Notes under the pieces: model-generated
Told to the model about the DNA's origin: nothing
Database searches by the model: none
What the model saw: only the letters and a program-made list of their open reading frames with translations
Source of the DNA: Spironucleus salmonicida
Taxonomy: Eukaryota; Fornicata; Diplomonadida; Hexamitidae
Reading direction: 5' to 3'
Length of the DNA: 64,000 bases
Assembly: GCA_000497125.2 (NCBI GenBank)
Contig: CM035320.1
Location: forward strand, 256,001 to 320,000
Part shown: positions 1 to 12,042 of the stretch, piece by piece
How positions within the stretch are numbered: the first letter of the stretch is position 1
How the letters are laid out: each line of letters begins with the position of its first letter
Position numbers and translations under genes: made by a program

Positions 1-1
1 A

Positions 2-169
2 ATTTAAGTATTTTCTTCATAAATATTAGTTTTCGTAACTATTGGAGCACTTCTTCTAAACTATATTGGAGTTTTTTAATTCTTTGCAGATTAAGCTCTC
101 TATGGTAGTTAATAAGCAATTTAGAGAGGATAAATATTTCGCTTCATTCAAGGTAGAGATTTTAAATGA
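2..169 (+). CDS. C-terminal end of a membrane protein (partial)
   Basis: An open frame enters from the left edge and ends at TGA 167-169. Read with TAA/TAG as Gln it gives 55 residues. They begin with a hydrophobic stretch (ILVFVTIGALLLNYIGVF) that looks like a last transmembrane helix, followed by a Gln/Arg-rich tail of about 30 residues ending GRDFK. The N-terminus lies outside the window, so family and full topology cannot be told. The next gene starts 83 bases downstream on the same strand. Confidence 0.55.
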
Positions 170-252
170 TATAATAATTAATAGCTAGAAAAACATAATA
201 TTTAAAAAACATATTATAAATATATAATAATTTAAATTTTTTATCGCTTGAA

Positions 253-1179
253 ATGGCTGATGTTGATTTTCTTGATCGCAAAATGTCTCCGTTGCTTAAA
301 ACAAAATTGGATTATTACTTTTTAAATTATCCGATCGATATGAAAGATATGGAAGAAGTTAGATCCTAAATGTGTAAAAATATGAATAAAACTGAAGCAT
401 AGGTCAAGTCTGGTTAACCTTGCTAATCTGATTTTCATTTTGACTTCTCAAATAATAATGATGGATTAAAAGCTGAGATATAACTTGTTATTGGCGAAAA
501 TCTAAATTTGAAAAATGAAATATCTAACTTGAAGACATAACTAGATATTTTATCATCTAGAATCAACCCATCTCAAGACGAAGTATTATCTAAATTAAAT
601 TAAGAATATAATACCAACGTAAAAAATTGTTGGTCGCCAATTTTATAGCATATGAAGCATGATTTAAATATATCTTATAAGAATACATACAAGCATTTAG
701 TTGGTGAATTGCTTGGAGTATAAGCTGAAATAAGTAATATTAAATCAGATTCTCTTGTAAAAGCAAAGATATTATTATAGAAAAATGATGAAAGATTTTA
801 AGATTGTATGGATTAATTAGGTAAAGTTATTCATGAAGCGTTTTCTAAGTTTTCTAAAAAGTCTGCCTCTCAAAGTAGTTTGTAACCAGAAGCTAGCACC
901 GAAAGATTATAATCGTTAACTCTTAAAAGCAATGATAGTTTTATTCATAAACCTTCTATACCCATTCTTGATTATACACCAAAATAATTTGAAATTTTAA
1001 AAAAGTAATACTCTGATAAAGATGTCGCTGACTTCATATAAGAGGCGTCAATTAATACGAAGACAATGGAAGATTAACTCAGATATTATATTGTAACTTA
1101 TTTTGAACTTAATACTTCCTCTTATCATTAAATGATAGAAAATTTTATATATGTTAAAGTTTTAGAAATTTTTGAATGA
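253..1179 (+). CDS. coiled-coil protein, 308 aa, unknown function
   Basis: ATG at 253 starts MADVDFLDRK; the frame runs without TGA to 1177-1179 and contains about 20 in-frame TAA/TAG codons. Residues about 75-260 are rich in Leu, Lys, Glu and Gln with heptad-like spacing (for example NLKNEISNLKTQLDILSSR), typical of a coiled coil. No catalytic motif is visible. The start is the first ATG after an AT-only leader. It converges with the RING gene on the other strand, with only 4 bases between the two stop codons. Function unknown; a cytoskeletal role is a guess from the coiled coil. Confidence 0.75.
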
Positions 1180-1183
1180 ACTA

Positions 1184-2459
1184 TCAATGATTATTCACTA
1201 AATTTATCAATTAATCTAGAGACATTTCATGCAATATATTAATATTTGTGCATTATATAGCTTAAGTAACAGTGTAGAAGTTAACAGAGAATATCTAGTT
1301 CCATTATAGTTCTTAGTCAAATATTGTACTTAAAAACTTATTAACTAAATTTTCAGTAGATTCATTTAACTCAATATAATCTTCAATATACACTTTATTG
1401 CCTTAATATATATTACAATTATAAGTATTACAAGCCTTGCACCAATAAAATCCAGTTTATAGATGTTAAAACACTCGTAAGCAGTCATTGCACTAAACGA
1501 TTATAGTAGATAATTTATTAACATTAATTCCATTATATAGCCACAATTTATAAAATCCAACATTCATTTCTCGTTTTTCACTATTCTCATATAAAAATTT
1601 TTTACATAAAGGACATGAAAATATTCCATTCTATCCCATTTTATACCTACAAAAATCATGAATCGCATGACCACATGGGGGGGGGGATTAAATATGCTAA
1701 TTGAGATTCACAGAATTATTATAAACACACACTACATTAGGTACTACAAAGATGAATATTATATTAAGCTTTAGTGAAACACGTTTAGCATACATCGCAA
1801 TGAATATTGTCATCTTCAAAACCACGATAACAGGTTTCACATTAATCACAGTGTACAAACGGAAGAGCATCTTTTGTTCTCCAATCAGTTCTAGCACAAA
1901 GAAAACAAGTAGTAATTCCAAATTATATACTGCAGTTAGTGCAAAATTAAGAAAAATCTTAAGTTTAGTTACAATATCTACAGATTATTTGTGAACTACA
2001 AGGTTTAACTTAGTGATCTTATATGTCATCATGACAATAACGGCATCCATAAATCTTATTACACACATTACAAATAATTTTATGGCCGCATATTCTATGT
2101 TAACAGCCTGGAGCCTTATCTTACCGAAATGCTTAAAAAATAATACTGTCTAATGGTTAGTTTGTATACCATTCATCTGATAATTTTAATGAATTTATAA
2201 ACTCCATGTCAGGCTAATTTGGATCATATTTCGATGCAGGAGCATGAAAATATACATGTTATATTTATTATATTTACTGTTATTAAGTTTCTTAGTTTAG
2301 TGGAGCATGAAGAAACTCTTTAATTATAATGTAGTTTTTTCGGTCAAATCTATCTAACGATCCAGGAGCTAGTCTTATTATTTATGCTACAATTACATCA
2401 ACTATATCATCTTATTAAAGAATATTTAATTAATATTTTTGCTGATCTAATTCTTACAT
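1184..2459 (-). CDS. RCHY1: CHY/CTCHY zinc-finger and RING E3 ubiquitin ligase (RCHY1/Pirh2-like), frameshifted
   Basis: About 424 residues if joined. After a Gln-rich N-terminus comes a CHY zinc finger (HRICGHKIICNVCNKIYGCR, then YCHDDIQDHQVKPC), a CTCHY zinc-ribbon (CRYCNQTQDFSQFCTNC, then CxxC and HCD repeats), a RING-H2 domain (QCSVCLQQF ... CGHAIHDFC ... CPLC) and a C-terminal CxxC ribbon. This order is that of RCHY1/Pirh2, which ubiquitinates substrates such as p53 in animals. The frame breaks inside the RING at a run of ten G (1677-1686): just after it the upstream frame meets TGA, while the CGH motif continues in another frame. Nine Gs would restore one frame. This may be a homopolymer error or a real lesion. 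Confidence 0.85.
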
Positions 2460-2812
2460 TTTATATACTAAATAAATATTTAATTATTTTATGTTAATAA
2501 ATTAAATTTTTATGGAAGAAACATGGCCAAGATATTCATGATAACTATTGGATATTATTTAATATGTGCCTATTAATTTCATAATAGTGTCTGTAAGATT
2601 ACTTATTGAGTTAGATTACCAGTTTAAATTTTCTAATTTTGATTATGATGGTATAATTTTCTTTAATAAAGTACAATATATATTTTGACTGTATCTATCA
2701 TTTTTACTGCTTTAGTGCTAGTAGTTTTATAAGAGAAAGTATTAAACTGCTGTGTCGTAAAATACTAATATTTCTGTAACAAATAATTTCATATCAATTT
2801 TAATAAAAATTA
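2460..2812. other. intergenic, AT-rich
   Basis: About 350 bases between two minus-strand genes. Only short frames are present (an ATG at 2512 reaches TGA after nine codons). It presumably holds the promoter of the RING gene at its right-hand neighbour side and the 3' flank of the next gene; no specific motif is recognised. Confidence 0.5.
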
Positions 2813-3481
2813 TCATCTCATCTTTTTTCCCTTTTTCGAACTTTAACCCTCTTCTTCCGCTCTATCTTCATTTGCTCGTCCGAATCGCTTTAATTTTTCT
2901 TTATCAACTTCTTTCAAATCCTGCAATTCTTAGCAATCAATATCATCTTACCCCTCCTCTTTTCCGCCATAATCGCATTCGCCATCACTACTTTATTAAC
3001 TAACTTCATCTATCTAACTTTATTGTGCTTCAAAAGTTTCGATCTTACGATCTTTAATATTTTTTACCAAGCTCCCTAAAACCTATCCAACCAAATCAAG
3101 TTAAGCTATTATTTCGTTATCTTATTTTATGCATTTCACTGCAAATTTCATGGTTGTAAATTCTGATCCCTTGATAGTCAAGTCACCAATTCCCACCTCC
3201 GCTGTGATAATTTCACGCAAGTTCCCTTTAGATTTAGATACATCATCTCCATTTATTCTAGTTAAATCTTTAATATCTTCATAGTTTCCTCGGTCCTAAC
3301 ATCTAATTGTAGAAGATTCCGTTTTGAAGTCCCTTATTAAACTTGGTAGATTCTGCCTGTTAGGAAGAATTGTAGTTAAAATCTACCTATCTTTAATTGT
3401 AATTTGAGTTAATTAAATAGGGCTCTATGAGAGATATATTGGAAGCTGAGTAATTGGAAGTAATGTACGTGACGAAGTCAT
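2813..3481 (-). CDS. hypothetical protein with acidic tail, 222 aa
   Basis: ATG at 3481 gives MTSSRTLLPITQLPIYLSQS; TGA at 2813-2815. The middle (about 80-160) has alternating hydrophobic and charged residues (REIITAEVGIGDLTIKGSEF) that suggest beta strands. Residues 165-215 are strongly acidic and Gln/Ser-rich, ending in a short Lys cluster (SSKKGKKMR). Base composition is less AT-rich than its surroundings, and many Gln codons are TAA/TAG. I do not recognise the family. The acidic tail plus basic end would suit a chromatin or RNA-associated protein, but that is speculation. Confidence 0.65.
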
Positions 3482-3600
3482 TTTTATTGGATTGGAAGTA
3501 AACATAGACTCATATTATATTTGTAAATAAAAATTTACGTTAATTGAAAAATAAATAATAAATAATCTTATATATTAATTTACGTCCTATTTAAAAATTT

Positions 3601-5325
3601 ATGCCAAATACAGTTGATTGGTAAGTTTATCTTTCTATTGTTCAAGAAAACGACATTCTCAACTCTTAAATACAATAACTATAATAATAAAATTAAAATT
3701 TCTAGCTTATTTAATAGCAACATATCAATTTTGAAATCAACGAAGTTTTGACAAAATCTGAGGTTTAATAATGTTTAGATAAAGATATATAGATTACACT
3801 TTTAGAGTAGTAGCTATAGAATGCGTATTAATTACTAGAATAATAGAAAATAATTCATGACGACGAGTATATTTCTTAAATCAATGATAACAACATATTA
3901 CTTTAAACAAATCTTGCATCTGTAACAGCTTAGTTTGAAGCTCTAATTGAATAAAATAACAGTTTTAAAGAAAATTTAATATAAATACTTTCAGTCTAAG
4001 AGTTAGTTTAGTTGCTATATACCTTTGATATGCCAATAAATCAGGTTTTAGAATCCAATGTATCTGAATTTTAAAAAACCAATTTGATCATTAAAGATGA
4101 AAATATTTAGGCGACGAAACAGATTTAAATATTATAATAAAAGTTATGTTAAATTGTTGAATAAAACTAATAATAAGAATCATAAATTGATTTATTAAAT
4201 TAAAAAATAATTTCCCTCACTGGAAGTTTACAGTCATAAAAGCAAAATGTAGACTTAATTAGCAATTCTAAAATAAAAGATTAAATAGAATAAACATAAT
4301 AATTTAGTCAATAAATATAATAGCTCTAATTTAATTTATAATCTATTAGTTAAGAAAAAAGTTTTCTTTAGAAAAAAATTAGCTCACTCCAACTAGAATA
4401 TGATTAACATGAAAAAATAAATTCCAGTTTAAAATAATAAATATTCAAATTATAAAAATCAATATAAAGTAATTCAATATAATTTTAAGAATTTTAAGAT
4501 AGTCATGTTCAGTTTAACAAAATTAAGTAATTATTAGGTATTGATGATTTTAAATTAGTATTTGACATTGTTGCATAATAAAGTAATATTATAGTTATTT
4601 TAAAGTAGTAATTTGGAATTAGTGATAGTTCTTTGCTTATAAAAACTATATAGTAAAAATTAATCAATAAAGAGCATAAAAATATATGTACTTACTGTGA
4701 AAAATATTAACTATTTATTAATGAGACATTAATAAAAATAAATTACTACGAAGATTTAGTGAGAAATTTAGAAATACCAAAAATAGATACACTCGATGTG
4801 TTATTAGCAAAATTTCCATTTGAATAAATATAAAATAATCGAACAAACTAAAAATAAATCTAGGATACTGACTCCTTCGAATATTCAGATTTATTAAATC
4901 TCTCAGATAATGGAAATGCTGTACTTCCACAGGTTTCAATTATGACAAATAATATATCTATACTAGCTTAGCCGAAAGCAGTATTAAATAATAAATTAGC
5001 TGAGGAGTTTTAAAAATTAAACGAGGCACTTCAGCACCAAAAGGAAAAATCTATGATATCGATATCAAACGCAGTCATTAAATCCTAAAATTTTTCGCAT
5101 TAGCCTGAAAAAGTAAATATAAGAAAAACACCTTTGACCCCTGAAGATATTACAGCAAGTAGAAATATTATACAAAAGTAGTCAACTCCAATTCAGAAGA
5201 ATAAGAAATCGCCACTTCGTGCTCGATAAGTCCCCCTAAACACCACTGCAACACGGCCACTCTCATCCCGCTCATTCATTAAAAGGTAGCTACAGGATGC
5301 GTAAATTAAAACGCAATGGAAATGA
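3601..5325 (+). CDS. Gln-rich coiled-coil protein, 574 aa
   Basis: ATG at 3601 (MPNTVDWQVYLSIVQENDIL), TGA at 5323-5325. The first 450 residues are Gln/Asn/Lys-rich with long stretches of TAA/TAG-encoded Gln, predicted to form coiled coils. A CxxC pair (ICTYCEKYQ) lies near residue 362. The C-terminal 120 residues are Ser/Pro/Lys-rich and probably disordered. The last 100 bases are clearly more GC-rich than the rest. No known domain recognised. It converges with the LRR-PP2C gene, 16 bases between stop codons. Confidence 0.75.
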
Positions 5326-5341
5326 ATTATTGAAAATGAAA

Positions 5342-7378
5342 TCACTGTAATCTACAAATAATAACTGATATATTATCTTAACTTTCTAATTTATAAGATT
5401 CATCTCGTAATTTGATAGCACAAGCTTAACTTGTCGTGCATTACAATGCTAAAATTGAAGCGTCTATATCACAAATTACGTCCCAAACACCATCACATGC
5501 AATAATTATAGCAAAATCACGTTGGTTGAGCTAATAAGTGCTGACATAAGGTGCCGCAGTCAAGAAAGGTTTATATAAAAAATCTCCAAAAGATCTTGCA
5601 ACGGCCAGAAGTCCCTAAAGTCTTCCATCTTATACATAACCACCCATTTTTTCTATCCTGAGAACTTCATCTGGTAAATTTGGTTTATGGTCTTTGCTTA
5701 GACGAATAGACTATTCTAACACTTATTAAACATTATCAGACGGAATTTGACTGAACTCGGCGCATTCTTCTTTATTTTGCTGCTTTAGAGGGTCATCTGC
5801 GCGCCCTTTTTTGATTTTAAAATTCGCCCAGTCTATCTAGTTCTATCGTGCTACGAACGTATCTCGACATAGTACGACACGTGAATCTCCGCAATTAGCT
5901 TGGATCACAAATCCATTAAGGATTAGGACTACCGCAGCAGTACTCCCAGCTTGAAGTTTTCGCTCTTTCAGAACCTCGTCCAAAGCGACGAAAACTGTTT
6001 CCATAAAGGGCTACCAGAATTACTCTGAGAGCTGGCTAAGCTCATTTGTGATAAGAGCCTGTATACAGTTAAGAGCATCTGCTAAAATGAGAGGAAACTG
6101 TGCAGCAAGAGCTTCTGAGCAGTCGCGACCTCCATGTCCGTCAAATAGGCACAATAGGATCTCTTTCTATCCTCTGCTCTACTATTTCCCACGTCGCGTT
6201 CGGAATTGGTGAAAATTCATATTAGAGTAGACAACGTCTTCCATTTCCTGCCGTCGCCCCATCGTCTCTGCGCTGGCAATTTATACGTTTTTAGGAGCAT
6301 GACTCATTTTGCGAGGCTTGTTTTTCGATAAGCAAATGCAGAGCTAAGGCAAAAATTATTCTCTAAAAATACTTTTCCCTTCATATTTCGCATTCTCTAA
6401 GATTCTCATGACTTCAGAATCATGTACTTGAAGAGTTTTAATCTTCTGCTCAAAACTACTTGAATCTGCTATTTTCACACTATCTGCAAGCTATTAAAGT
6501 CCCCGTAAATTTAGTCTGTCCAAAACAGTATCAACTAGTTCATCAAATAACTCTTGCGTAATGACATTCCGCTTTAGAAACTTCTATATTTCTTATAATT
6601 ATCTATTTTAAATTGCACAGTTAATCAGGTTTATCTATAGGATTTAGTTCGAGTTTTACACTAGGCTAATCAAAAGCTGTGCAGATTCTCGGCCGATTCC
6701 TGCGTTCTCACTCAAGTCTACATAAGCGATCTGTGAATTAGAGTAGTTCTCTACAAGTGCACGGACTGTTGAGTCACGTGACTATGTTGCAGCAAGACCG
6801 ATGAAGCGTAGTTCTCTGTGAGCCTTCAAGTTTTCGAGGATCAAAATTGCTCCAGTATCAGTGAGGGGGTTCCTTGAAAAATCAACATATATTAATGAGT
6901 CGAAAGAAGAAATTGCCTTTGATATCTACTTAATGCGATCCGTGTTGAGTCCGCACTAAACAAGAGTCAGTGACTGAAGATATGATGCACCAACTGAGAG
7001 TAGCTTCGCTAAATCAGGGTTAAGAGGTTATGATTCTAGAGCTAGTGAAACCGCACGTTTTTTATATTAAATTGCCAATACTGATGCTATTAGAGCAGCG
7101 GAAGCAGAGTGGCGCAAAGCTATATGAGTGTCTATGTTAGTTAATTGTGCATATGACAATGCTTATGGGTAGTCAAAATTTCTTGACGTTGTAAGGAATA
7201 GAAACTTAGGCAGCTATTATGGAATAATTATTGTAAGATCATGCGCAGAATCTAGCATTTCTTAAGTTATATCTGGTTGTAATTATTTCATATAATTTTA
7301 TACTTCATATTCAAAAGATGCTGCTGACTCAGGTACCATGGCTGAATCCTGCAACGGATTTGATGCTCCACAACCCAT
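5342..7378 (-). CDS. LRR-PP2C fusion protein phosphatase, 678 aa (PHLPP-like architecture)
   Basis: One uninterrupted frame from ATG 7378 to TGA 5342. The start MGCGAS matches a dual N-myristoylation/palmitoylation signal, so the protein is probably membrane-attached. Residues about 95-260 hold leucine-rich repeats of the RanGAP/RI type (LQSLTLVQCGLN, SLIYVDFSRNPL, IAYVDLSENAGI). Residues about 358-678 are a complete PP2C (PPM) Ser/Thr phosphatase: GRRQEMED, the metal-binding FDGHGG, ARSFGD, IACDGVWDV and DNISV. LRR followed by PP2C is the layout of animal PHLPP, but no PH domain is seen here. An internal Met at 6307 could start a PP2C-only form, but the LRR part joins it in frame with no stop and no AT-rich spacer. 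The gene is more GC-rich than its flanks. Confidence 0.88.
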
Positions 7379-8748
7379 TTTTATTGTGAAATATAGATTA
7401 ATATATTATGATTATGGATAAGTAAGATTTTTTTGAAAATAGTTAAAAATATATATTTTTTAGTAGAGTATTTGCTTATTTTAAAATATGAAGATGATAA
7501 AGAAACGATGACATAATTAATAACATATACAATAAATTTATAAATTGACTTAACTATGGTATTAAACTTTAGAGGATACTCGTTATATTTTATATATTTA
7601 TATATTAATCTAAAAATGGTTTAATGAGTCCGTGTAAATTTTCTTATCATATCTAATAATAGCTCATTTTCATCGTATAATACTAAAACTTAATATACTT
7701 GTGCTTGAAATGTAAATAAGTAAATTTATTTTAAGCGAATTATATATAATATAATATAATATTAGTATTATTGATACTCATTAATTTAATTAGTATGCTC
7801 AAAATACAGTAATCTATGCATAATTTATTATTACTAAAATATCATGTAATTCTACATTTATTATTTTATATTAATGTATAACAGATATTTTATAAGCTAC
7901 TATATAATCATCTAAATCTAAATTTTTCTGTTACTTAATAAATTAGATAACTTTTTAAAATATTATGTTTATTATTTAAATTGCAAATTATTAACATATT
8001 AATTATAATAAGTGCACCAGCTGATTAATTTATTAACCTTATTATTATAATTTAGACAAACAAAATCAAACAATCATATAGATTAATCCAAATTATTTAT
8101 TTCATAAATTTTATATAAGTATCTGTTTTACAAATTGTATCATTAATTATGGTATGGATTTTATAAATTACAAATATAGTATACTTAAAATCTAAATTAG
8201 TAAAAAATAACTCAATTTAGAACAATAAAATTTACGATTCTATCACTATTGTTAAATATTATCTAGGAAATTACTATTACTAGATACAACAATTTTAATT
8301 TTAACATTAATTATTTTAGAATATTATAATATCAATTTAAGGAAAACAAGAATGATATAATTATTAAATATTGACCACTATATAATAAATACTAACGATT
8401 GATTAAATAAAAGGGAATTTTGCATAGTAAGAGCAAGAATATATTTTATTGGCAATAAAAGATTACAAATTTAGTAGTATAATCTGTATATTACTATAGT
8501 AAGGAATAAGGTACATTATTATAATTTGAAATATACATAAATATTTTATTAATGAAACTAAAAGATATTTTAATTATATATCCATTTAATTACTAAATCA
8601 CTAGTCCTTCAAAATTAGTTTTTATCATCACTTATAAATATTAATGAATAGGCAATTTACAACATTTTTTCTCACAAAAAAAACCTTTATATAAATATAA
8701 ACAATAATAAGTAAAATGTAATTACTATTATTTTATTTTCGAAAAATC
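7379..8748. other. long AT-rich intergenic region
   Basis: About 1.4 kb of extremely AT-rich sequence. TGA is frequent in all frames and no open frame here has the codon pattern of the neighbouring genes. Short A/T runs and TATA-like stretches are everywhere, so no promoter can be singled out. I see no tRNA, repeat unit or other structure. Confidence 0.5.
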
Positions 8749-10408
8749 TATGAATTGCTTCCTAGAAATAATATTAATAAAAGAATAACTGGAAAGCCTT
8801 TAACTTATTTTTTTTCATTTAGTGGTTTTGTAAAAATAGATACTAGTTGTCTATATACGCATAAAATTCTAAAAATGCCTGTTATATAAGCCTTTACAAG
8901 TTGAAAAGGCTATTGAATAGTGGTGGTTACTAAATAAATAAAAGAAAGTTTTTAACACCACCTAGGATATAATTAAATGAAGCTCATATTATAAACTGTT
9001 AAGTTCTGAAAACGTAAACTAGGATTTACCATATAACTATATAGTAAAATTAATATAGATCAATGCTTATTTTATAAAATTTATTTTAAGAAATTAACTT
9101 AACACTAAAACTTAATGATGCACAAATTTCTGAAAATATTTGCAATCTTATAGTGTCTTCATATAGAGTACTATTTTTAGAAAATAATCTTGTTTAAAAA
9201 TGCGTAGTTAAATATTTTGATGAGTATAATGATTCCATATTTGATTAGCATATTGAAAATGAGAAATATGAAAGTATTTTAGTTAATTATAAGATAATAC
9301 TAATTGTTTCCTCATACAGATATGCAGTGTAATGTAAATATTTCTTTTGCAAGAGAAAATAAGTCGGTTAAAAAATATCACTAAAAAATTACGTAAAAAT
9401 TTCTAATTGTCCAGAGTAGGAGTAATAGTAATTACAAATATTGTATAATTTATAAATTCTGGTAAAATTTTATTCACCTTAAACTTTAAATTATTATTCT
9501 GAAATAAATATTACATCAAATAAAGTAAACTAGCTATAGAGTTGATTAAGAATATAATGTAACACTAACCTTGAACTGGATGTGCATTATTTTAATATGA
9601 AAACGTGATGTTACTAGTTCCTGTACAAAACTAGATACGGTAACACTTCTAGATGCATTATTTGTGTGCATTAGAATTCTCTCTAAACATTATATAGTAT
9701 ATACGAATATCATTAATAAATATATTTATTTACAGGTTCTGAAATAGCTGATGATAGTGTTTTTAAATTCTAGCACTAATTTTTTTGGATACTATATTGA
9801 TTTAGAAAAAATATGACATTAAATGCATATGAAATATTAGAATATAAGTCATAATCTGACTCTGAATATCATTTACAGTAAATAAAAATTGTATTGAAAA
9901 CTTTAGGAAGTAAACTATTTATTAAAAGCAAATACTTGGGATCATGGATTAGTAATCCATAACATAAACCTGTTAGTGGTGTAAATATTAATTTAATAGT
10001 AATAAATTATGGACAAAACTAAAAAATAAATTTAAGTCATAGAAACAATTTCTTCTATCTAACTAAAGATTAGTAAAAATAGACATGGGGTTAATAGCGG
10101 ACACAGTTAGTTTAATTTGATTTAATAACTAACTTCACCTTTTGCTTATAGAATAATATATATTGTTTTTCAGTAAAGGATAAATACTTCTAAACATAGA
10201 ATAATTTGATTTTAGAATTTATTCTGGTGTTATCTTAGTTTTAAGCCATTTGCCTGAATTGAGTATGTTAGAATTTGTTTCTGAAAATCCAATATTTTCG
10301 AAAGAGTAAGATTGCGTATTTATTGAAAATCTTAATTAATATATTGCTCATCATAATAAGTAAAATTTTTTATTCCTATTTTCCTTTAAAATTATTTATA
10401 TATTATGA
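8749..10408 (+). pseudogene. decayed coding remnants in several frames
   Basis: Pieces with protein-like composition appear in changing frames: 8749-8904 (starting YELLPRNNINKR), 9063-9545 (160 codons from an ATG), 9813-10262 (149 codons from an ATG), and a shifted frame from about 10150 to the TGA at 10406 (including SGVILVLSHLPELSMLEF). No single frame spans them, and AT content is higher than in intact genes. This looks like one or more genes decaying by frameshift. With TGA as the only stop, chance frames of 150 codons are possible in such AT-rich DNA, so part of this may be noise. No family is recognised. Confidence 0.3.
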
Positions 10409-10831
10409 CTGATAATTTACTTTAACAAATCAAATTCAAATATTGAGGATAATTCAATTAGTCTTAACTAAGATATATTGTATTTATTTTAATTATAAAC
10501 AAATAAAACCAAGTTAGTAGTAACTAAATTAAAAATCTTAAATATGTTTAAATTTAACTAATTTTATTTACTATAATTTATTATACTAATGATTTTCGTA
10601 CATGATGATGTTATTTATAAATATTATAAAATGGGTAAGTAAACAATGATATATTTAACATTAGTATGATAAAATAGGCACAGATTAATTTCTTGCATTA
10701 AATATTTTATTAGTATAAATGAAAAACTTAACATTATATATTTACAACCTTCTATATATCTATTTAAATGTAATATCCTTATATCTATCTTACTATAATT
10801 AAATTATTGTGGATAGCGAATACAATCAAAA
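10409..10831. other. intergenic, AT-rich
   Basis: About 420 bases with no frame that looks coding. It lies between the decayed region and the 3' end of a minus-strand coiled-coil gene. Confidence 0.45.
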
Positions 10832-11437
10832 TCATTCATCTATTTGGACGTTATATTTGTTAAACTCTTCGACACTCAAACGTAACTTAAGAAGTTAAAA
10901 TTTTTAGCAATATTCATCAATTTTAACCTATAAATCTTTGATTCGATCTTTATTCCTTAAGAATTCACTTTCCGCATATCTTCTACATGTGTTAATTATT
11001 TCAGGACATTCAAGCTCAGATACTTATTTTTCATTTTTTAGAATTGCTTTTTGAAGCTGAAACACTGCCTCTTCCAACTCATTTCTATTGTTTGTATCAA
11101 TTTCATCATCACAATCATAAGTTAAATCGTCAAGTTCCATTATTGCTGCTTCTTACCTGAGTTCAGATATAGCATCTTCTATTTCTGTCAAAAATTCATT
11201 CCTAAAAGTCTTTTCCTATAACATTTATTAGGTAAGGTCACTACGAATTTCATAGAATTTTTTATGTGCAGCTAAGTTTGATTATAGGATTTATTAAAGT
11301 GCTGATTTACAGTTTTCATATTTACTACTAATATCTTACTTTTCTACCTAAATATTATCTATATATTAGATGAGTTGGTTTATAATTTCTTCTGTTGGAA
11401 GTTTATCTATGTTAAGAGACTTAAGTAATGGTTGCAT
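10832..11437 (-). CDS. coiled-coil protein, 201 aa
   Basis: ATG at 11437 (MQPLLKSLNIDKLPTEEIIN), TGA at 10832-10834, continuous under the TAA/TAG=Gln code. Almost the whole length is helical and charged (for example NELEEAVFQLQKAILKNEKQ), typical of a short coiled-coil protein. No zinc, nucleotide or membrane motif is visible. GAA/GAT-rich codon use separates it clearly from the noncoding flanks. Function unknown. Confidence 0.75.
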
Positions 11438-12042
11438 AAATTATTTAAGATATTAAAATAATATGATATATAATTATTATTTATATCGTAAATCAACAAA
11501 TCGATATGTCCGTCTATAAAAATGTCAAGTAATTTAGGATTTACTAATCATGAATAATATTAAGTGGAGATCATGAAATATAACTTCGACTAATGATTTT
11601 ATATAATTAATTATGGTCTGATGGTAATTTAATTTTATATCTTCTTGTCATAATTAATCAACTAAGCTTGTTTAGTAAAATACTATGAACATAGTAAGAT
11701 TTATTTTGATATGATTCCTAGTATAATTTATATAGATATGATTTAATACTATCAAATTTAATAAATACATATCCGTTATATTAATATATAGTTATTTGAT
11801 AACAATTAGTGATCGTAATCAAAGAAAGAAGTAATAATCTTATCTCCAATCAAATTAATGGAACTATTGATGACAAAAATTTATGTTTAACGACTATATA
11901 TTTAAGTGTAGCAGTTAATAATACTTATATCTAAAAACTGAATATTATTTAGTAAAAAATTGTCTACAATTTATATCGAGTAAATAGATGTTAATAAGAA
12001 GTTAGTTAATTAATATATAACCAATATACTAAAATTACTAAA
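11438..12042. other. divergent intergenic region
   Basis: About 600 bases between the 5' ends of two divergent coiled-coil genes, so it should contain both promoters. It is AT-rich throughout; no distinct motif, repeat or RNA gene was recognised. Confidence 0.5.

Noticed and set aside
5342-7378. Two separate genes (LRR and PP2C)
   Set aside because: The distance between the two candidate ATGs is an exact multiple of three, there is no TGA between, and the spacer lacks the AT-rich character of real intergenic DNA here.
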